The translations under genes were made by a program, and so were the position numbers. A model generated the notes under the pieces. It made no database searches. It worked only from the letters and a program-made list of their open reading frames with translations, and was not told the origin of the DNA. Below, one piece after another: positions 18,541-27,245 of a DNA stretch of 64,000 nucleotides. Location: contig JAUIES010000002.1 of assembly GCA_030429705.1 (NCBI GenBank), positions 374,001-438,000 on the forward strand, read 5' to 3'. Each line of letters opens with the position of its first letter. The first letter of the stretch is position 1. Origin of the DNA: Phycisphaerae bacterium. GTDB lineage: Bacteria > Planctomycetota > Phycisphaerae > Phycisphaerales > UBA1924.

Positions 18541-18867
18541 GCGTAACGCCCTCGGACCTGAATATCCCTACTTTTTTGTCAGGCCTTTTTCCGTCCTCAC
18601 AAATGGACCAGGGCCGTAGGCTTTTACACAGCTCCCTCCAACCCAACTTGAGTTGCCGTCTGTCAATGGCTCATTCTTTTGTCTGCAATGAGACGGGCAC
18701 TCGCCTGAACTGGCTTGAATTTCGCCGAACACTTCGAAGAAATCGCAAACAGCATGGTTGCCAAGATCTTATGGCCGGCGCGGTATCGACACCGTTCGGC
18801 TGGCCGATAACCCGCGATTGTGCAGATTTGATACACGGCATCTCAAATCCTCGGTAAACTCGACCGC

Positions 18868-19476
18868 ATGAGTTCGACGGAGGTAACCAAGATACTGGAT
18901 GACCCCGCGCTGAGTTCAGATGCGCGTGCAGAGTTGATCCTGCCTCATGTGTATGCTCAACTGCGTGGAGCAGCCCAGCGAGCCATGGCCGCAGAAGACG
19001 CCGGTCATACTCTCCAGGCGACTGCCCTGGTGCATGAAGCTTTCATCAAATTGACCGGCAACCGCCAGATTCCATGGGGAAGCCGCGCTCATTTCTATGT
19101 AGCCGCGGCTGAAGCCATACGCCAGATCCTGCTCGATCACGCCAAGTCGAAAGGCCGAATCAAACGCGGAGGAGGAGTGAATCGGGTCTCGCTCGATTTT
19201 TCAAACATTGCCGAACTTTCTGAGACGAACTCGGACACCATGCTGTCGGTTGATGATGCGTTCCGTCGCTTGGAGAGCGTTGACGATCGCGCCGCTGTCA
19301 TCGCTCGGCTGCGCGTGTTTGCTGGGTTGACCAACGGCGATGTCGGTCGAATGCTCGATCTGAGCACGAGAACTGTTGAACGAGATTGGGCGTTTGCCAG
19401 ACGCTTCATGGCCAGGGCTTTACTGGAGATCGAACCCGAGGATGGATTGGGACAGGATCAAAACTGTTCTCGATGA
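18868..19476 (+). CDS. ECF-type RNA polymerase sigma factor (kinase-linked)
   Basis: This 202-residue sigma factor of the planctomycete ECF group has region 2 around ALVHEAFIKLTGN...HFYVAAAEAIRQILLDHA and region 4 around RLRVFAGLTNGDVGRMLDLS followed by TRTVERDWAFARRFM. It directs RNA polymerase to its own set of promoters. The last 35 bp overlap the start of a Ser/Thr kinase gene in another frame. That arrangement is typical of ECF groups controlled by phosphorylation instead of an anti-sigma factor. No anti-sigma gene is present nearby. Confidence 0.92.
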   Translation: MSSTEVTKILDDPALSSDARAELILPHVYAQLRGAAQRAMAAEDAGHTLQATALVHEAFIKLTGNRQIPWGSRAHFYVAAAEAIRQILLDHAKSKGRIKRGGGVNRVSLDFSNIAELSETNSDTMLSVDDAFRRLESVDDRAAVIARLRVFAGLTNGDVGRMLDLSTRTVERDWAFARRFMARALLEIEPEDGLGQDQNCSR

Positions 19477-22400
19477 GGCGTTGCAGCGGCCGACTCATGA
19501 TCAGCAGTCGTTTGTAGAGACAGCCTGCGCAGACGATGAGTCCGTTTTGCGCGAAGTCAAGAGCTTGTTGGATGTGGGTGAACGAGCGTCAGGATTTTTC
19601 GACGCGCCGTCGATCGATGGGCTTCATGAAGCTGGCCCCTCAACCGATTCGCCTCTTCTTTCAGGTGACACCATCGGACCGTACACCCTGCTCAAGCAGA
19701 TCGGTGTTGGCGGATTCGGCGTGGTGTATCTGGCCGAGCAGACGCATCCGGTTCGCCGCCAAGTCGCACTGAAAGTCATCAAACCAGGGGTTGATACCAA
19801 GCAGGTCTTGGCGCGCTTCTCGGCCGAGCGGCAGGCCCTCGCCATGATGGATCATCCAAACATCGCTTCTGTTTTCGACGCCGGGACGACTTCATCTGGG
19901 AGTCCGTACTTTTGCATGGAGCTCGTCGACGGCGAACCGATTACTGACTTCTGTGATCGGATGAATCTGACCACCAAAGACCGACTCGAGATCTTCAGAG
20001 TCGTCTGTGCAGCTGTGCAGCACGCGCACGGGCGAGGTGTCATCCACCGCGATCTCAAGCCGACCAACATTCTCGTTGGGATGAACGATGGAAAACCATT
20101 GCCGAAGATCATCGATTTCGGCGTCGCCAAAGCGACCGATGAGCCATTGACCGATCACACCATGGTCACGGAGTCATTTCAACTGATCGGCACGCCCGAG
20201 TACATGAGCCCCGAGCAAGCCGATACATCTTCATGCGTGGATATCGACACCAGGACCGATGTGTACGCGCTCGGGGTCGTGCTTTATGAGCTTCTCACGG
20301 GGGGGCCGCCATTTACAGCGCGGCAACTGCGTGAAGCTGGCTTCGGTGAAATGATTCGGCTGATTCGAGAGACCGAACCACAAAAGCCGTCAACGCGACT
20401 CAGTTCGATGGGCGATGAGCTCGCGGAGGTTGCACGCCACCGACGCGTTCAACCCGAGCGACTCGGCACGCTCGTTCGCGGCGATCTCGACTGGATCGTT
20501 ATGAAATCGCTTGAGAAAGATCGCAGTCGGCGGTATGAAACTGCGGACGCGTTCGCGCGCGATATCAAACGCTATCTGGCCGATGAAACCGTCGAAGCAA
20601 CGCCGCCGTCGCCTCTGTATTTGACGCGCAAGTTTATCAAGCGGAATCGAGGCGTGGTTTCAGCTGCTGTGGTCATTCTCCTCCTGCTTGTGTTAGGCGT
20701 CTCGAGCACAACATCAGCCATGTTCTGGGCGCTCGGCGAACGCTCAACAGCCCGAATAGCTCGCGACAATGCGGTCGAGAGTGAGGGGATTGCCCGCGAA
20801 GCCGCCTTTGAAGCGCTCATGATTTCCGCCGGTCAAACGATGCGAGATCGCAAACTTGAAGAGACGGCGGCGCTCCTCGACCGAATCAATCCGGCGGACC
20901 GCACGCATTGGTGGGCGGTCGCGCGAGCGATGGCCTCGACACGATACGAAGTCCTTTCAGGGACAGGACGATTCACATGGAACAGCGATCGATCATTGCT
21001 GATGGCCAATCTCACAAGTGAGATACAGATTCGAGATGGAGAAACACTCGAAGTCATCAACTCGCGACCCAGCGGGGGTGATCATCGTGCGTATGGGCGA
21101 CTGAAATGGACGAGCGATCCGAATCTCTTCGTCGCGCTTGGAGGCGGGGCTCAACTGTTCAGTGCACCGGACATGAAACCCGCTGGCCCACTGATTGAGA
21201 CTGGGGGCGAAAATTCTCGTCCCGTTGGCGATTCCTTCATTGTTCGCATGCATCTCGAACAAGATGATGCGTTTGTTCGAGTGTTCAACCTTCACACCGG
21301 CGACATCATCTCTGAACGACGATTCGAGGGAGCTTCTCGATTTCTGTCAGCTGGGAGGCCTGTTGGCAATCGCTGGGCGAGTTTTTCCAGAGAAGGTGCC
21401 GAGAAACTCATCGTGTCTGTGCCAGATCTCGAAAAGCAGGTGATTCTGGATCAACGAACGCAAAGACACGAACCCGATCAAGCGTCAACACAGAGTGCTG
21501 TGTTTCGATACGAAGAGCAAACCATCGAGTGCTGGCAGATTGACGATTCTGGTCATCTGTCATTTGCGTGGAGCCAATCGGTCTCAGGCCGTATTCACGG
21601 AGTCCACCAAGCGCAAGACCTCGTGTGCGTTCGTGCCGGCCGACATATTATTCTGTTTTCTGTCAACGACGGCACACCACTGACCATGCCAATGGATGTC
21701 GGCGGTAACTGCAGCGCAGCGTCGATCGATCTTGATCGCAACAAACTCATTGCTGAGTTGAGTAATAAAACTGAGTCGAGACTGTTCTCGATTGCTGACT
21801 GGACATTCCCGTACGCTGTGCCGGTCGCAAGAACTTCGTGTAGGACGCTGAGCTTGTCGGCTGATGCCTCTTTGGCTGCAATCTCAAACTGGGACGGTTA
21901 CTTTGAAGGCTCCGCCGGTTCGCTCAGACTCGTCGATACTGCCACTGGTCTGGAAATCGCCCGTCTGCTTGAACCGGGGCGAATTGTCGGCTCTGTTGCA
22001 CTGAGCGGAGACGGCGATCTGTTGGCGGTGTCGAGTTTCATCCCGAGTCGAAGAGATACATCCCGAACGGTGCGTGCGTGGTCCTTGCGCTCAGGTCGGT
22101 TGCTCTGGGAAGTCAGTCGACCTCACGCAAAAGACCAACTTCGATTCAGTCAGGACGGTCAGCGCCTCCATGCTGGCTTCACAACATTTGATGTGTTGAG
22201 CGGATTGATCGCGGACGAATCTGTCGAAACCGATCCGGACGACTTGGTGACGCCCGACATACGGACAGTCATCAGATTTTCGGGACCACGAAGCCAGACC
22301 ATCACGGTTCTCGATCGCGCCTCCGGGGGTGAGACAACTTCCCTTTTCAGCTCGCGTCCATTCAATGGCGTGAATTCAACGGCAGTGTCACCGGACTCCA

Positions 22401-22921
22401 CACGATTGATTGCACCAGAACGAGCAGGTACCGTTGGTGTATTCGACCTCGTCACCGGTGAGCGAATCGGCACTCTGCCAGACGCGATTACCGATACAAT
22501 GGCGACCGCGTGGAGTCCTGACGGCACAACCATCGCGACAGCTGGTGAAGACGCGGTCATTCGCCTTTGGGATGCAAACTCGCTTGATCTGATCGGCGTG
22601 CTCTGCGGCCACGACGCGTATGTGCGTGCTATCGAGTTTTCACCCGATGGCAAATCGCTGTTCACGATATCTGCGGACGGCACCTTCCGAGTCTGGAACG
22701 ACCGCACGCCATGGGAACAAGCAGCGGAGACCGAGCGCCGCCGAGCCATCGCCGATCAAATTCGTCCGACGACGGAACGCATCGCTTTGGAGTCCGTGTT
22801 TGAAGACGCCTCTGATGCCTGGACCGCGTTTGAGGCTCTAGACCTGCAGGCGGAAGAACACGACATCGGCGAGTTACTTCTTAAAGGTGCGCTGCTCACT
22901 CGTTTCGCTACTTCCGACTAA
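19442..22921 (+). CDS. Membrane Ser/Thr protein kinase with C-terminal WD40-like domain
   Basis: This protein of about 1159 residues has a Hanks-type kinase domain at about residues 80-380: GVGGFGVVYLAE glycine loop, VALKVIKPG lysine, IHRDLKPTNILV catalytic loop, IDFGVAK metal-binding loop and GTPEYMSPEQA activation end. One transmembrane helix follows (about 403-430), then a long extracytoplasmic beta-propeller with clear WD repeats near the C terminus (MATAWSPDGTTIATAGEDAV, then RAIEFSPDGKSLFTISADGT). The ATG at 19442 (MDWDRIKTVL) is the expected start; the frame is open further upstream but only inside the sigma-factor gene. It probably phosphorylates the co-encoded ECF sigma factor in response to an envelope or external signal. 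Confidence 0.92.
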   Translation: MDWDRIKTVLDEALQRPTHDQQSFVETACADDESVLREVKSLLDVGERASGFFDAPSIDGLHEAGPSTDSPLLSGDTIGPYTLLKQIGVGGFGVVYLAEQTHPVRRQVALKVIKPGVDTKQVLARFSAERQALAMMDHPNIASVFDAGTTSSGSPYFCMELVDGEPITDFCDRMNLTTKDRLEIFRVVCAAVQHAHGRGVIHRDLKPTNILVGMNDGKPLPKIIDFGVAKATDEPLTDHTMVTESFQLIGTPEYMSPEQADTSSCVDIDTRTDVYALGVVLYELLTGGPPFTARQLREAGFGEMIRLIRETEPQKPSTRLSSMGDELAEVARHRRVQPERLGTLVRGDLDWIVMKSLEKDRSRRYETADAFARDIKRYLADETVEATPPSPLYLTRKFIKRNRGVVSAAVVILLLLVLGVSSTTSAMFWALGERSTARIARDNAVESEGIAREAAFEALMISAGQTMRDRKLEETAALLDRINPADRTHWWAVARAMASTRYEVLSGTGRFTWNSDRSLLMANLTSEIQIRDGETLEVINSRPSGGDHRAYGRLKWTSDPNLFVALGGGAQLFSAPDMKPAGPLIETGGENSRPVGDSFIVRMHLEQDDAFVRVFNLHTGDIISERRFEGASRFLSAGRPVGNRWASFSREGAEKLIVSVPDLEKQVILDQRTQRHEPDQASTQSAVFRYEEQTIECWQIDDSGHLSFAWSQSVSGRIHGVHQAQDLVCVRAGRHIILFSVNDGTPLTMPMDVGGNCSAASIDLDRNKLIAELSNKTESRLFSIADWTFPYAVPVARTSCRTLSLSADASLAAISNWDGYFEGSAGSLRLVDTATGLEIARLLEPGRIVGSVALSGDGDLLAVSSFIPSRRDTSRTVRAWSLRSGRLLWEVSRPHAKDQLRFSQDGQRLHAGFTTFDVLSGLIADESVETDPDDLVTPDIRTVIRFSGPRSQTITVLDRASGGETTSLFSSRPFNGVNSTAVSPDSTRLIAPERAGTVGVFDLVTGERIGTLPDAITDTMATAWSPDGTTIATAGEDAVIRLWDANSLDLIGVLCGHDAYVRAIEFSPDGKSLFTISADGTFRVWNDRTPWEQAAETERRRAIADQIRPTTERIALESVFEDASDAWTAFEALDLQAEEHDIGELLLKGALLTRFATSD

Positions 22922-23180
22922 TCGAGATTAGACCAGTTCACTGCACGAGAGCCCGTTTCCTGCGTGTCTCGCGGCACTCTCGCCAGGCCCAAGTTGTTCG
23001 GCGCGTCGCAATCGATTTCGGCGAGATTCCACATTTTTCCCGAGCGTGTGTCGGCCTCACCCAAATCCGTCGCTCTGAGGCGGGAGCCCGTTGAGCATCT
23101 GGATGTGCGCGGGCCTGCGGGTGGTTACCCGCCCAAACACCTGTGAACCAATGGCAATTTCGAGAATAGAGGAGACCAAA

Positions 23181-25988
23181 ATGTTGAAGAATCGCACTTA
23201 TTTGAAGTCTTTAACAAACGGCAACATGCGATCCGCGTGCATCCTGCTCGCCCTCGCAGCGGGATCGACTAATGCGCGAACCGGTATCGACGATGTGTAT
23301 TGCTTCGAAGCGAGCAATTCTTGGGCTGTCGGTACTTCACCTCTGGGAATTGCAATCGGCGATTTGAACAACGACGGCTATATCGATCAGGTGACAGCGG
23401 ACTCCGCCAATGGGGAAGTGATGATTCTACTGGGCATTGGCGATGGCACATTCTTCGCGTGGACGACGGAGCCGGCCAACAGTGATCCTCAGAGTGTCGC
23501 GCTTGGAGATCTCAATGGCGATGGGTTCCTTGACATCGTAACCGCGAACCTGCGAACCGCTGCTCCAGATCAGGTGAATGTCCTCCTGTATCAAGGCGGC
23601 GGTTACACCAACCCCACCTCGTTCGGAACCGGCGATGGCACGCGCTGCGTCAAACTAGGCGATGTCAATGGCGACGGCGATCTTGACATCGTGGCCTCGA
23701 ACGTTTTTCAAGACACCGTCAGCGTGCTTCTGGGCAACGGCGACGGGACCTTCGCGGCTCAACAGGTTGTGAGTACGGGAGCAGGACCGAACCGCCTCGT
23801 TCTCGATGATCTGGATAACGACGGTGATCTTGACATAGCGACCGCCAATCAATCCGACGATACCGCGAGTGTGCTCCTCAACAATGGCGATGGGACCTAC
23901 GCCGCGGCGACGCATGTGGCTGTTGGTGATCTGCCCAGAGACATTGCGGCTGGCGATTACAACAACGATGGTTTGCTTGATCTTGTCACAGCCAACACCG
24001 CGGATGGCACGGTCAGTGTGCTTGCCAACAACGGCGGTGGTTCGTTTGGTGTCTTTGATACCTTTGCTGTCGGTACCGCTCCGAGCGGTATCGCTATGGC
24101 TGACCTTGATGAGAATGGCCATGCCGAAGTGGTCGTTGCCAACCGGGACGACAACACGGCCTCGATCTACGCTTTCAGCCTCAACCAGTTCTCACTCGTG
24201 CAGACCAAATCCGTCGGTTCCGAGCCCATCGCGATCGCAACTGGCGATCTCGATGGTGATGGCGACCTCGACATTGCAACGGCGAACCGTGATGGCGACT
24301 CGACAAGCACGGTCATCAACTCGACGGGCGAATGCGTGCAATACCTTGGCTCGTTCGAAGGCAGGGACTACTTTACCACGATCGTTCCGCTCGACATGCC
24401 GACCACCACCGCGCTGCTCGGGTCATTTGCGTCGGATCGCGGGATGACCGCTGGCGACCACCTTTCATTGGCTTCGCTCAACAGCGCGGCCGAAGAGTCG
24501 TACCTGATCGGGCTGGGTGCCGACAACTGGTGGATAGGCTTCAATGATGCCGATGTCGAAGGAGATTTCGTCTGGAGCAATGGTGACCCGGTTGGCTACA
24601 CGAACTGGCTCGACGGCGAACCAAACGACGATGGCATCGGCGAAGACTTCGCCGTGATGAACTGGGCCGGCACAGGCAGTTGGAACGACCTGCCGGGCTC
24701 GGTTGAGCGCCGGGCGGTCTTTGAGTTGGAAACTGATGTGGCTTGCTTCGGACAGTCAACTGTGCTTGATACAGTCGGCCGCTCTGCACGAGATGTCGTC
24801 TTTGCTGATGTTGATGACGATGGCAACATGGATGTCATCGCAGGTGGCAATAGCAATGATGGCCGCGGCGTTTCACTCCTTCGCGGCAACGGCGACGGTT
24901 CGTTCCAGGCGTTTGAACTGCTCTCGTCAAGAGGCGTTTCAACAGTGTCGGTTGCTGATATGGACGACGATGGTGACCTCGACATTGCAGCCCTTGATCC
25001 TGCGGATGAGGTCATCGTCTTGCTCAATGATGGCGGTGGCAACTTCTCCGCCGCGCCTGTCCACGATCTTGGAAGTTTTTTCGCGACCCAGATCGCATTG
25101 GGTGATCTGAATGAAGACGGTTTCGCCGACCTCATCGGCGCAGGTCACACGACCGGTGGCGGCGGGATCATCAGATATGTCGCTGTGTGGCTTGGAAACG
25201 GCGATGGTACATTTGCCGCTCTGCAAACCTATAGCGGAGGTGTGAACGATGGAAGAGACATCGAGGTCGCAGATATCAACGGCGATGGCTTTCTCGATGT
25301 GAGCGTCCTGCGAAACGGTGGCGTGAGGATCTTGTACGGCCTTGGCGATGGCACGCTTCCGCAGTGGTACTCCCCCGGCGGGACCTTTGGTGAAGACGAT
25401 TCGTTCACCTTTGCCGATATCGATGGTGATGGCGACCTCGACATGATTGCAGGCGGCGATGATCGGTTCGTGCGGGTTCGCCGGCAACTGGCGACCGGAG
25501 CCTTCATGCCGGCCGAAGAGTTTGATCTCGGTGCAAACCTGAGTCCCCTCGACCTGATGGCGGCGGATGTCGATGGCGATGGTGATCTGGACATCATCAG
25601 TGCCAGTAAGAAAGGGAGTACCGCGGAGGGCTTCCTGACGGTGCTGCCGGGCGTGGGCGATGGATCGTTCCATGCACCCCGTTCATTCGGCCCAACGATT
25701 GACTCGCCGATCCAGATGGCGATGGCCGATATCGATGGCGACGGCGATCTGGATGTCGCGCTGGCCAACCTCGATGAAGACAATCAGGATGTCGCGATCA
25801 TCCGCAACCGCACGGGCGAGTGCCCCGCCGATGTCAACGGCGACTGCACGCTCGACTTCTTTGATGTGCTCGCATTCCTGAGCGATTGGTCGGCGATCAG
25901 CGACCGTGCCGATTTCAACAGCGACAGCCTCGTGGACTTCTTCGATGTGTTGTCGTTCCTCGAAGCGTTCAGCGTTGGCTGCTCCTAA
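23181..25988 (+). CDS. Large secreted FG-GAP/VCBS-repeat protein with C-type lectin domain and dockerin tail
   Basis: The start ATG at 23181 follows GAGGAGACC. After a signal peptide (residues about 1-32) come about eight FG-GAP/VCBS repeats (LGDVNGDGDLDIVASN and similar, each with a Ca-binding DxDGDGxxD loop) up to residue 375. A C-type lectin-like domain follows (about 380-515; motifs LGSFEGRDYF, WWIGFNDADVEGDFVWSNG, TNWLDGEPND, WND). More FG-GAP repeats continue to about 870, and a GC-type dockerin closes it (CPADVNGDCTLDFFDVLAFL ... VGCS). The propeller-lectin design suggests carbohydrate or surface adhesion; no catalytic motif is visible. A hairpin pair follows the stop. Confidence 0.9.
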   Translation: MLKNRTYLKSLTNGNMRSACILLALAAGSTNARTGIDDVYCFEASNSWAVGTSPLGIAIGDLNNDGYIDQVTADSANGEVMILLGIGDGTFFAWTTEPANSDPQSVALGDLNGDGFLDIVTANLRTAAPDQVNVLLYQGGGYTNPTSFGTGDGTRCVKLGDVNGDGDLDIVASNVFQDTVSVLLGNGDGTFAAQQVVSTGAGPNRLVLDDLDNDGDLDIATANQSDDTASVLLNNGDGTYAAATHVAVGDLPRDIAAGDYNNDGLLDLVTANTADGTVSVLANNGGGSFGVFDTFAVGTAPSGIAMADLDENGHAEVVVANRDDNTASIYAFSLNQFSLVQTKSVGSEPIAIATGDLDGDGDLDIATANRDGDSTSTVINSTGECVQYLGSFEGRDYFTTIVPLDMPTTTALLGSFASDRGMTAGDHLSLASLNSAAEESYLIGLGADNWWIGFNDADVEGDFVWSNGDPVGYTNWLDGEPNDDGIGEDFAVMNWAGTGSWNDLPGSVERRAVFELETDVACFGQSTVLDTVGRSARDVVFADVDDDGNMDVIAGGNSNDGRGVSLLRGNGDGSFQAFELLSSRGVSTVSVADMDDDGDLDIAALDPADEVIVLLNDGGGNFSAAPVHDLGSFFATQIALGDLNEDGFADLIGAGHTTGGGGIIRYVAVWLGNGDGTFAALQTYSGGVNDGRDIEVADINGDGFLDVSVLRNGGVRILYGLGDGTLPQWYSPGGTFGEDDSFTFADIDGDGDLDMIAGGDDRFVRVRRQLATGAFMPAEEFDLGANLSPLDLMAADVDGDGDLDIISASKKGSTAEGFLTVLPGVGDGSFHAPRSFGPTIDSPIQMAMADIDGDGDLDVALANLDEDNQDVAIIRNRTGECPADVNGDCTLDFFDVLAFLSDWSAISDRADFNSDSLVDFFDVLSFLEAFSVGCS

Positions 25989-25998
25989 CTAGACCGCT

Positions 25999-26015
25999 GG
26001 CTCTTCTCGAGAGCC
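25999..26015 (+). terminator. Hairpin after the FG-GAP gene
   Basis: GGCTCT-TCTCG-AGAGCC forms a six-pair stem starting 10 bp after the stop codon at 25988. There is no T-run, so it is a weak terminator candidate that may act together with the stronger palindrome at 26047. Confidence 0.45.
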
Positions 26016-26046
26016 GGCACGCACCTTGTTGCGTGTTGGCGCCATC

Positions 26047-26082
26047 ATCCCCCCGCACGAGCATCTGCTCGTGCGGGGGGAT
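26047..26082. terminator. 36-bp perfect palindrome, probable transcription terminator
   Basis: ATCCCCCCGCACGAGCA is followed by TC and then by its exact reverse complement, giving 17 possible pairs with a very short loop. It lies 59 bp after the FG-GAP gene. No T-tract follows on the plus strand, so an alternative role (protein-binding site or insertion footprint) cannot be excluded. The gene-free interval 25989-26337 otherwise holds no recognisable feature. Confidence 0.55.
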
Positions 26083-26333
26083 GTCTCTTATGTGGGTTTG
26101 GAAAGTAAGCAAGCAAGACTTCTGCGCAGACACTCCCAGACCAGCCACAACTTGGTGCTCTCTGAGCCGTCTGTGGTGAAATTCAAGAAGACGCGCAAAA
26201 ACTGCACCGCCTCAGCGATCGCAATAGCACGATTTATGAAAAGTCTTCCATTTTCCTGCAGCACCTCCCCCAACCCCCCGATACCCGGCTCATCGGCCAC
26301 AAAGGGTGGCTCGACACGCAACAGCAATGCGCC

Positions 26334-26351
26334 CTGCATGTCGACATGCAG
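26334..26351. promoter_or_regulatory. 18-bp perfect palindrome at the start of the following gene
   Basis: CTGCATGTC followed by GACATGCAG is a perfect 18-bp inverted repeat with no spacer. It overlaps the in-frame ATG at 26338 and lies 14 bp before a possible ACG start at 26365. Its position fits an operator, or a small RNA hairpin blocking translation. This is an observation from sequence only. Confidence 0.4.
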
Positions 26352-27015
26352 AAAGGACTGCACTACGACCACCGTTCCCAAAACAATCGCCGGCAGACTC
26401 CAGTTCTTTGAGCAGCACCTGCCAACTTGGGCCAAAGATCCAGTCGCCATCGGGTTGACCGCACCCGAACTCGTTTCATTGGCCAACGCCACCGCTCAAG
26501 CAAGATCTGACTACGACGCTGTCGTCAATATTCGCGTCACCGCACAAGCACTCACCGAAGCGCAGCACAACAGTGTCGCCGAGATGTACGACATCGGCTC
26601 ATCCTTCATCAAAACCATCCGGGCCTTCGCCGAAAAAACCAACGACCCCAATGTCTATGTCCTCGCCGAGATCCCGGCGCCGCAGGCCCCCACCCCCGCA
26701 GGCCCGCCCGAAAAGCCGACCGAACTCGAAGCGAACCTCCTCCTCCCATTCGGCATCAAACTGACCTGGAAGGGTACCGTCTCGCAAAACGCCTCGTTCG
26801 GCATCTATCGCAAACTGCCCGGCGAGTCAGCGTTCTCGTTCATCGAAACCACCCGCGACAAGTTCTGGGAAGACACCAGCCTCCCCGCGGGCGTCGCCAG
26901 CGTCGAGTACTACATCGCCGCCATCCGCGATTCGTTCCAGGTCAACTCAAATGGCATCGGCCTCCAGTTCGGACCCGATGGCGTCAGCACGACCGCCCTG
27001 TCCATGGCTGCATAG
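26338..27015 (+). CDS. Small protein with helical N terminus and FnIII-like C terminus (paralogue of 41819-42505)
   Basis: This protein of about 225 residues aligns along its whole length with the product of 41819-42505. Both start with a QFFExHxPxWAKDPxxIGLT segment, followed by an Ala-rich helical region, a conserved IPAPxxPTPAGPP linker and a beta-sandwich, FnIII-like domain (LTWKGTVSQNASFGIYRK onwards). Its function is unknown; I recall similar uncharacterised proteins in other bacteria, but that is memory and not a search. The start is uncertain. In the paralogue the ATG aligns with ACG at 26365, seven bases after AAAGGA, whereas the first upstream in-frame ATG is at 26338 inside a palindrome. 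A terminator follows at 27086. Confidence 0.75.
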   Translation: MSTCRKDCTTTTVPKTIAGRLQFFEQHLPTWAKDPVAIGLTAPELVSLANATAQARSDYDAVVNIRVTAQALTEAQHNSVAEMYDIGSSFIKTIRAFAEKTNDPNVYVLAEIPAPQAPTPAGPPEKPTELEANLLLPFGIKLTWKGTVSQNASFGIYRKLPGESAFSFIETTRDKFWEDTSLPAGVASVEYYIAAIRDSFQVNSNGIGLQFGPDGVSTTALSMAA

Positions 27016-27085
27016 AAAGGGATTGGGCAATAGGGATCAGGGACTAGGCGTTGGTCTGATCTTGCTTTGCAATCAATCACCACAT

Positions 27086-27110
27086 GGGCTCGGGCGACCG
27101 GGTCCTTTTT
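27086..27110 (+). terminator. Intrinsic terminator with GCGA loop
   Basis: GGGCTCGG-GCGA-CCGGGTCC (two G-U pairs) is followed by TTTTT. It lies 71 bp after the stop of the FnIII-like gene. The same CCGG-GCGA-CCGG core recurs in the hairpins at 43521 and, in part, at 42531 and 44089. Confidence 0.8.
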
Positions 27111-27245
27111 CATGCGCCGACTCGGCCACACGCGAGTCCTCATCCAGATTCGCACCCCGCTCGTCTTTTTTACAACGCCGTTGCAATACGCCGCTCGACC
27201 CGTCGTTTCGCGGACGGACAGTCAAAGACAGGGGAGTATCAACAG

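Larger units (their letters stand above)
17937..18616. repeat. Composite non-coding element, copy 2 (interrupted by a dockerin fragment)
   Basis: This 680-bp region carries the same left block (17937-17989) and right block (18543-18616) as 14591-15230, in the same orientation. Between them are two 21-bp arrays (18048-18173 and 18436-18540) separated by about 260 bp that include the coding sequence for an orphan dockerin tail. It occupies most of the 1.16-kb gene-free interval 17708-18867. The rest of that interval (18617-18867) holds nothing I can identify apart from the upstream region of the sigma-factor gene. Confidence 0.55.

Noticed and set aside
26026-26337. N-terminal extension of the FnIII-like gene
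   Set aside because: It runs through a 36-bp palindrome, has no counterpart in the paralogue at 41819 and reads as non-coding composition.
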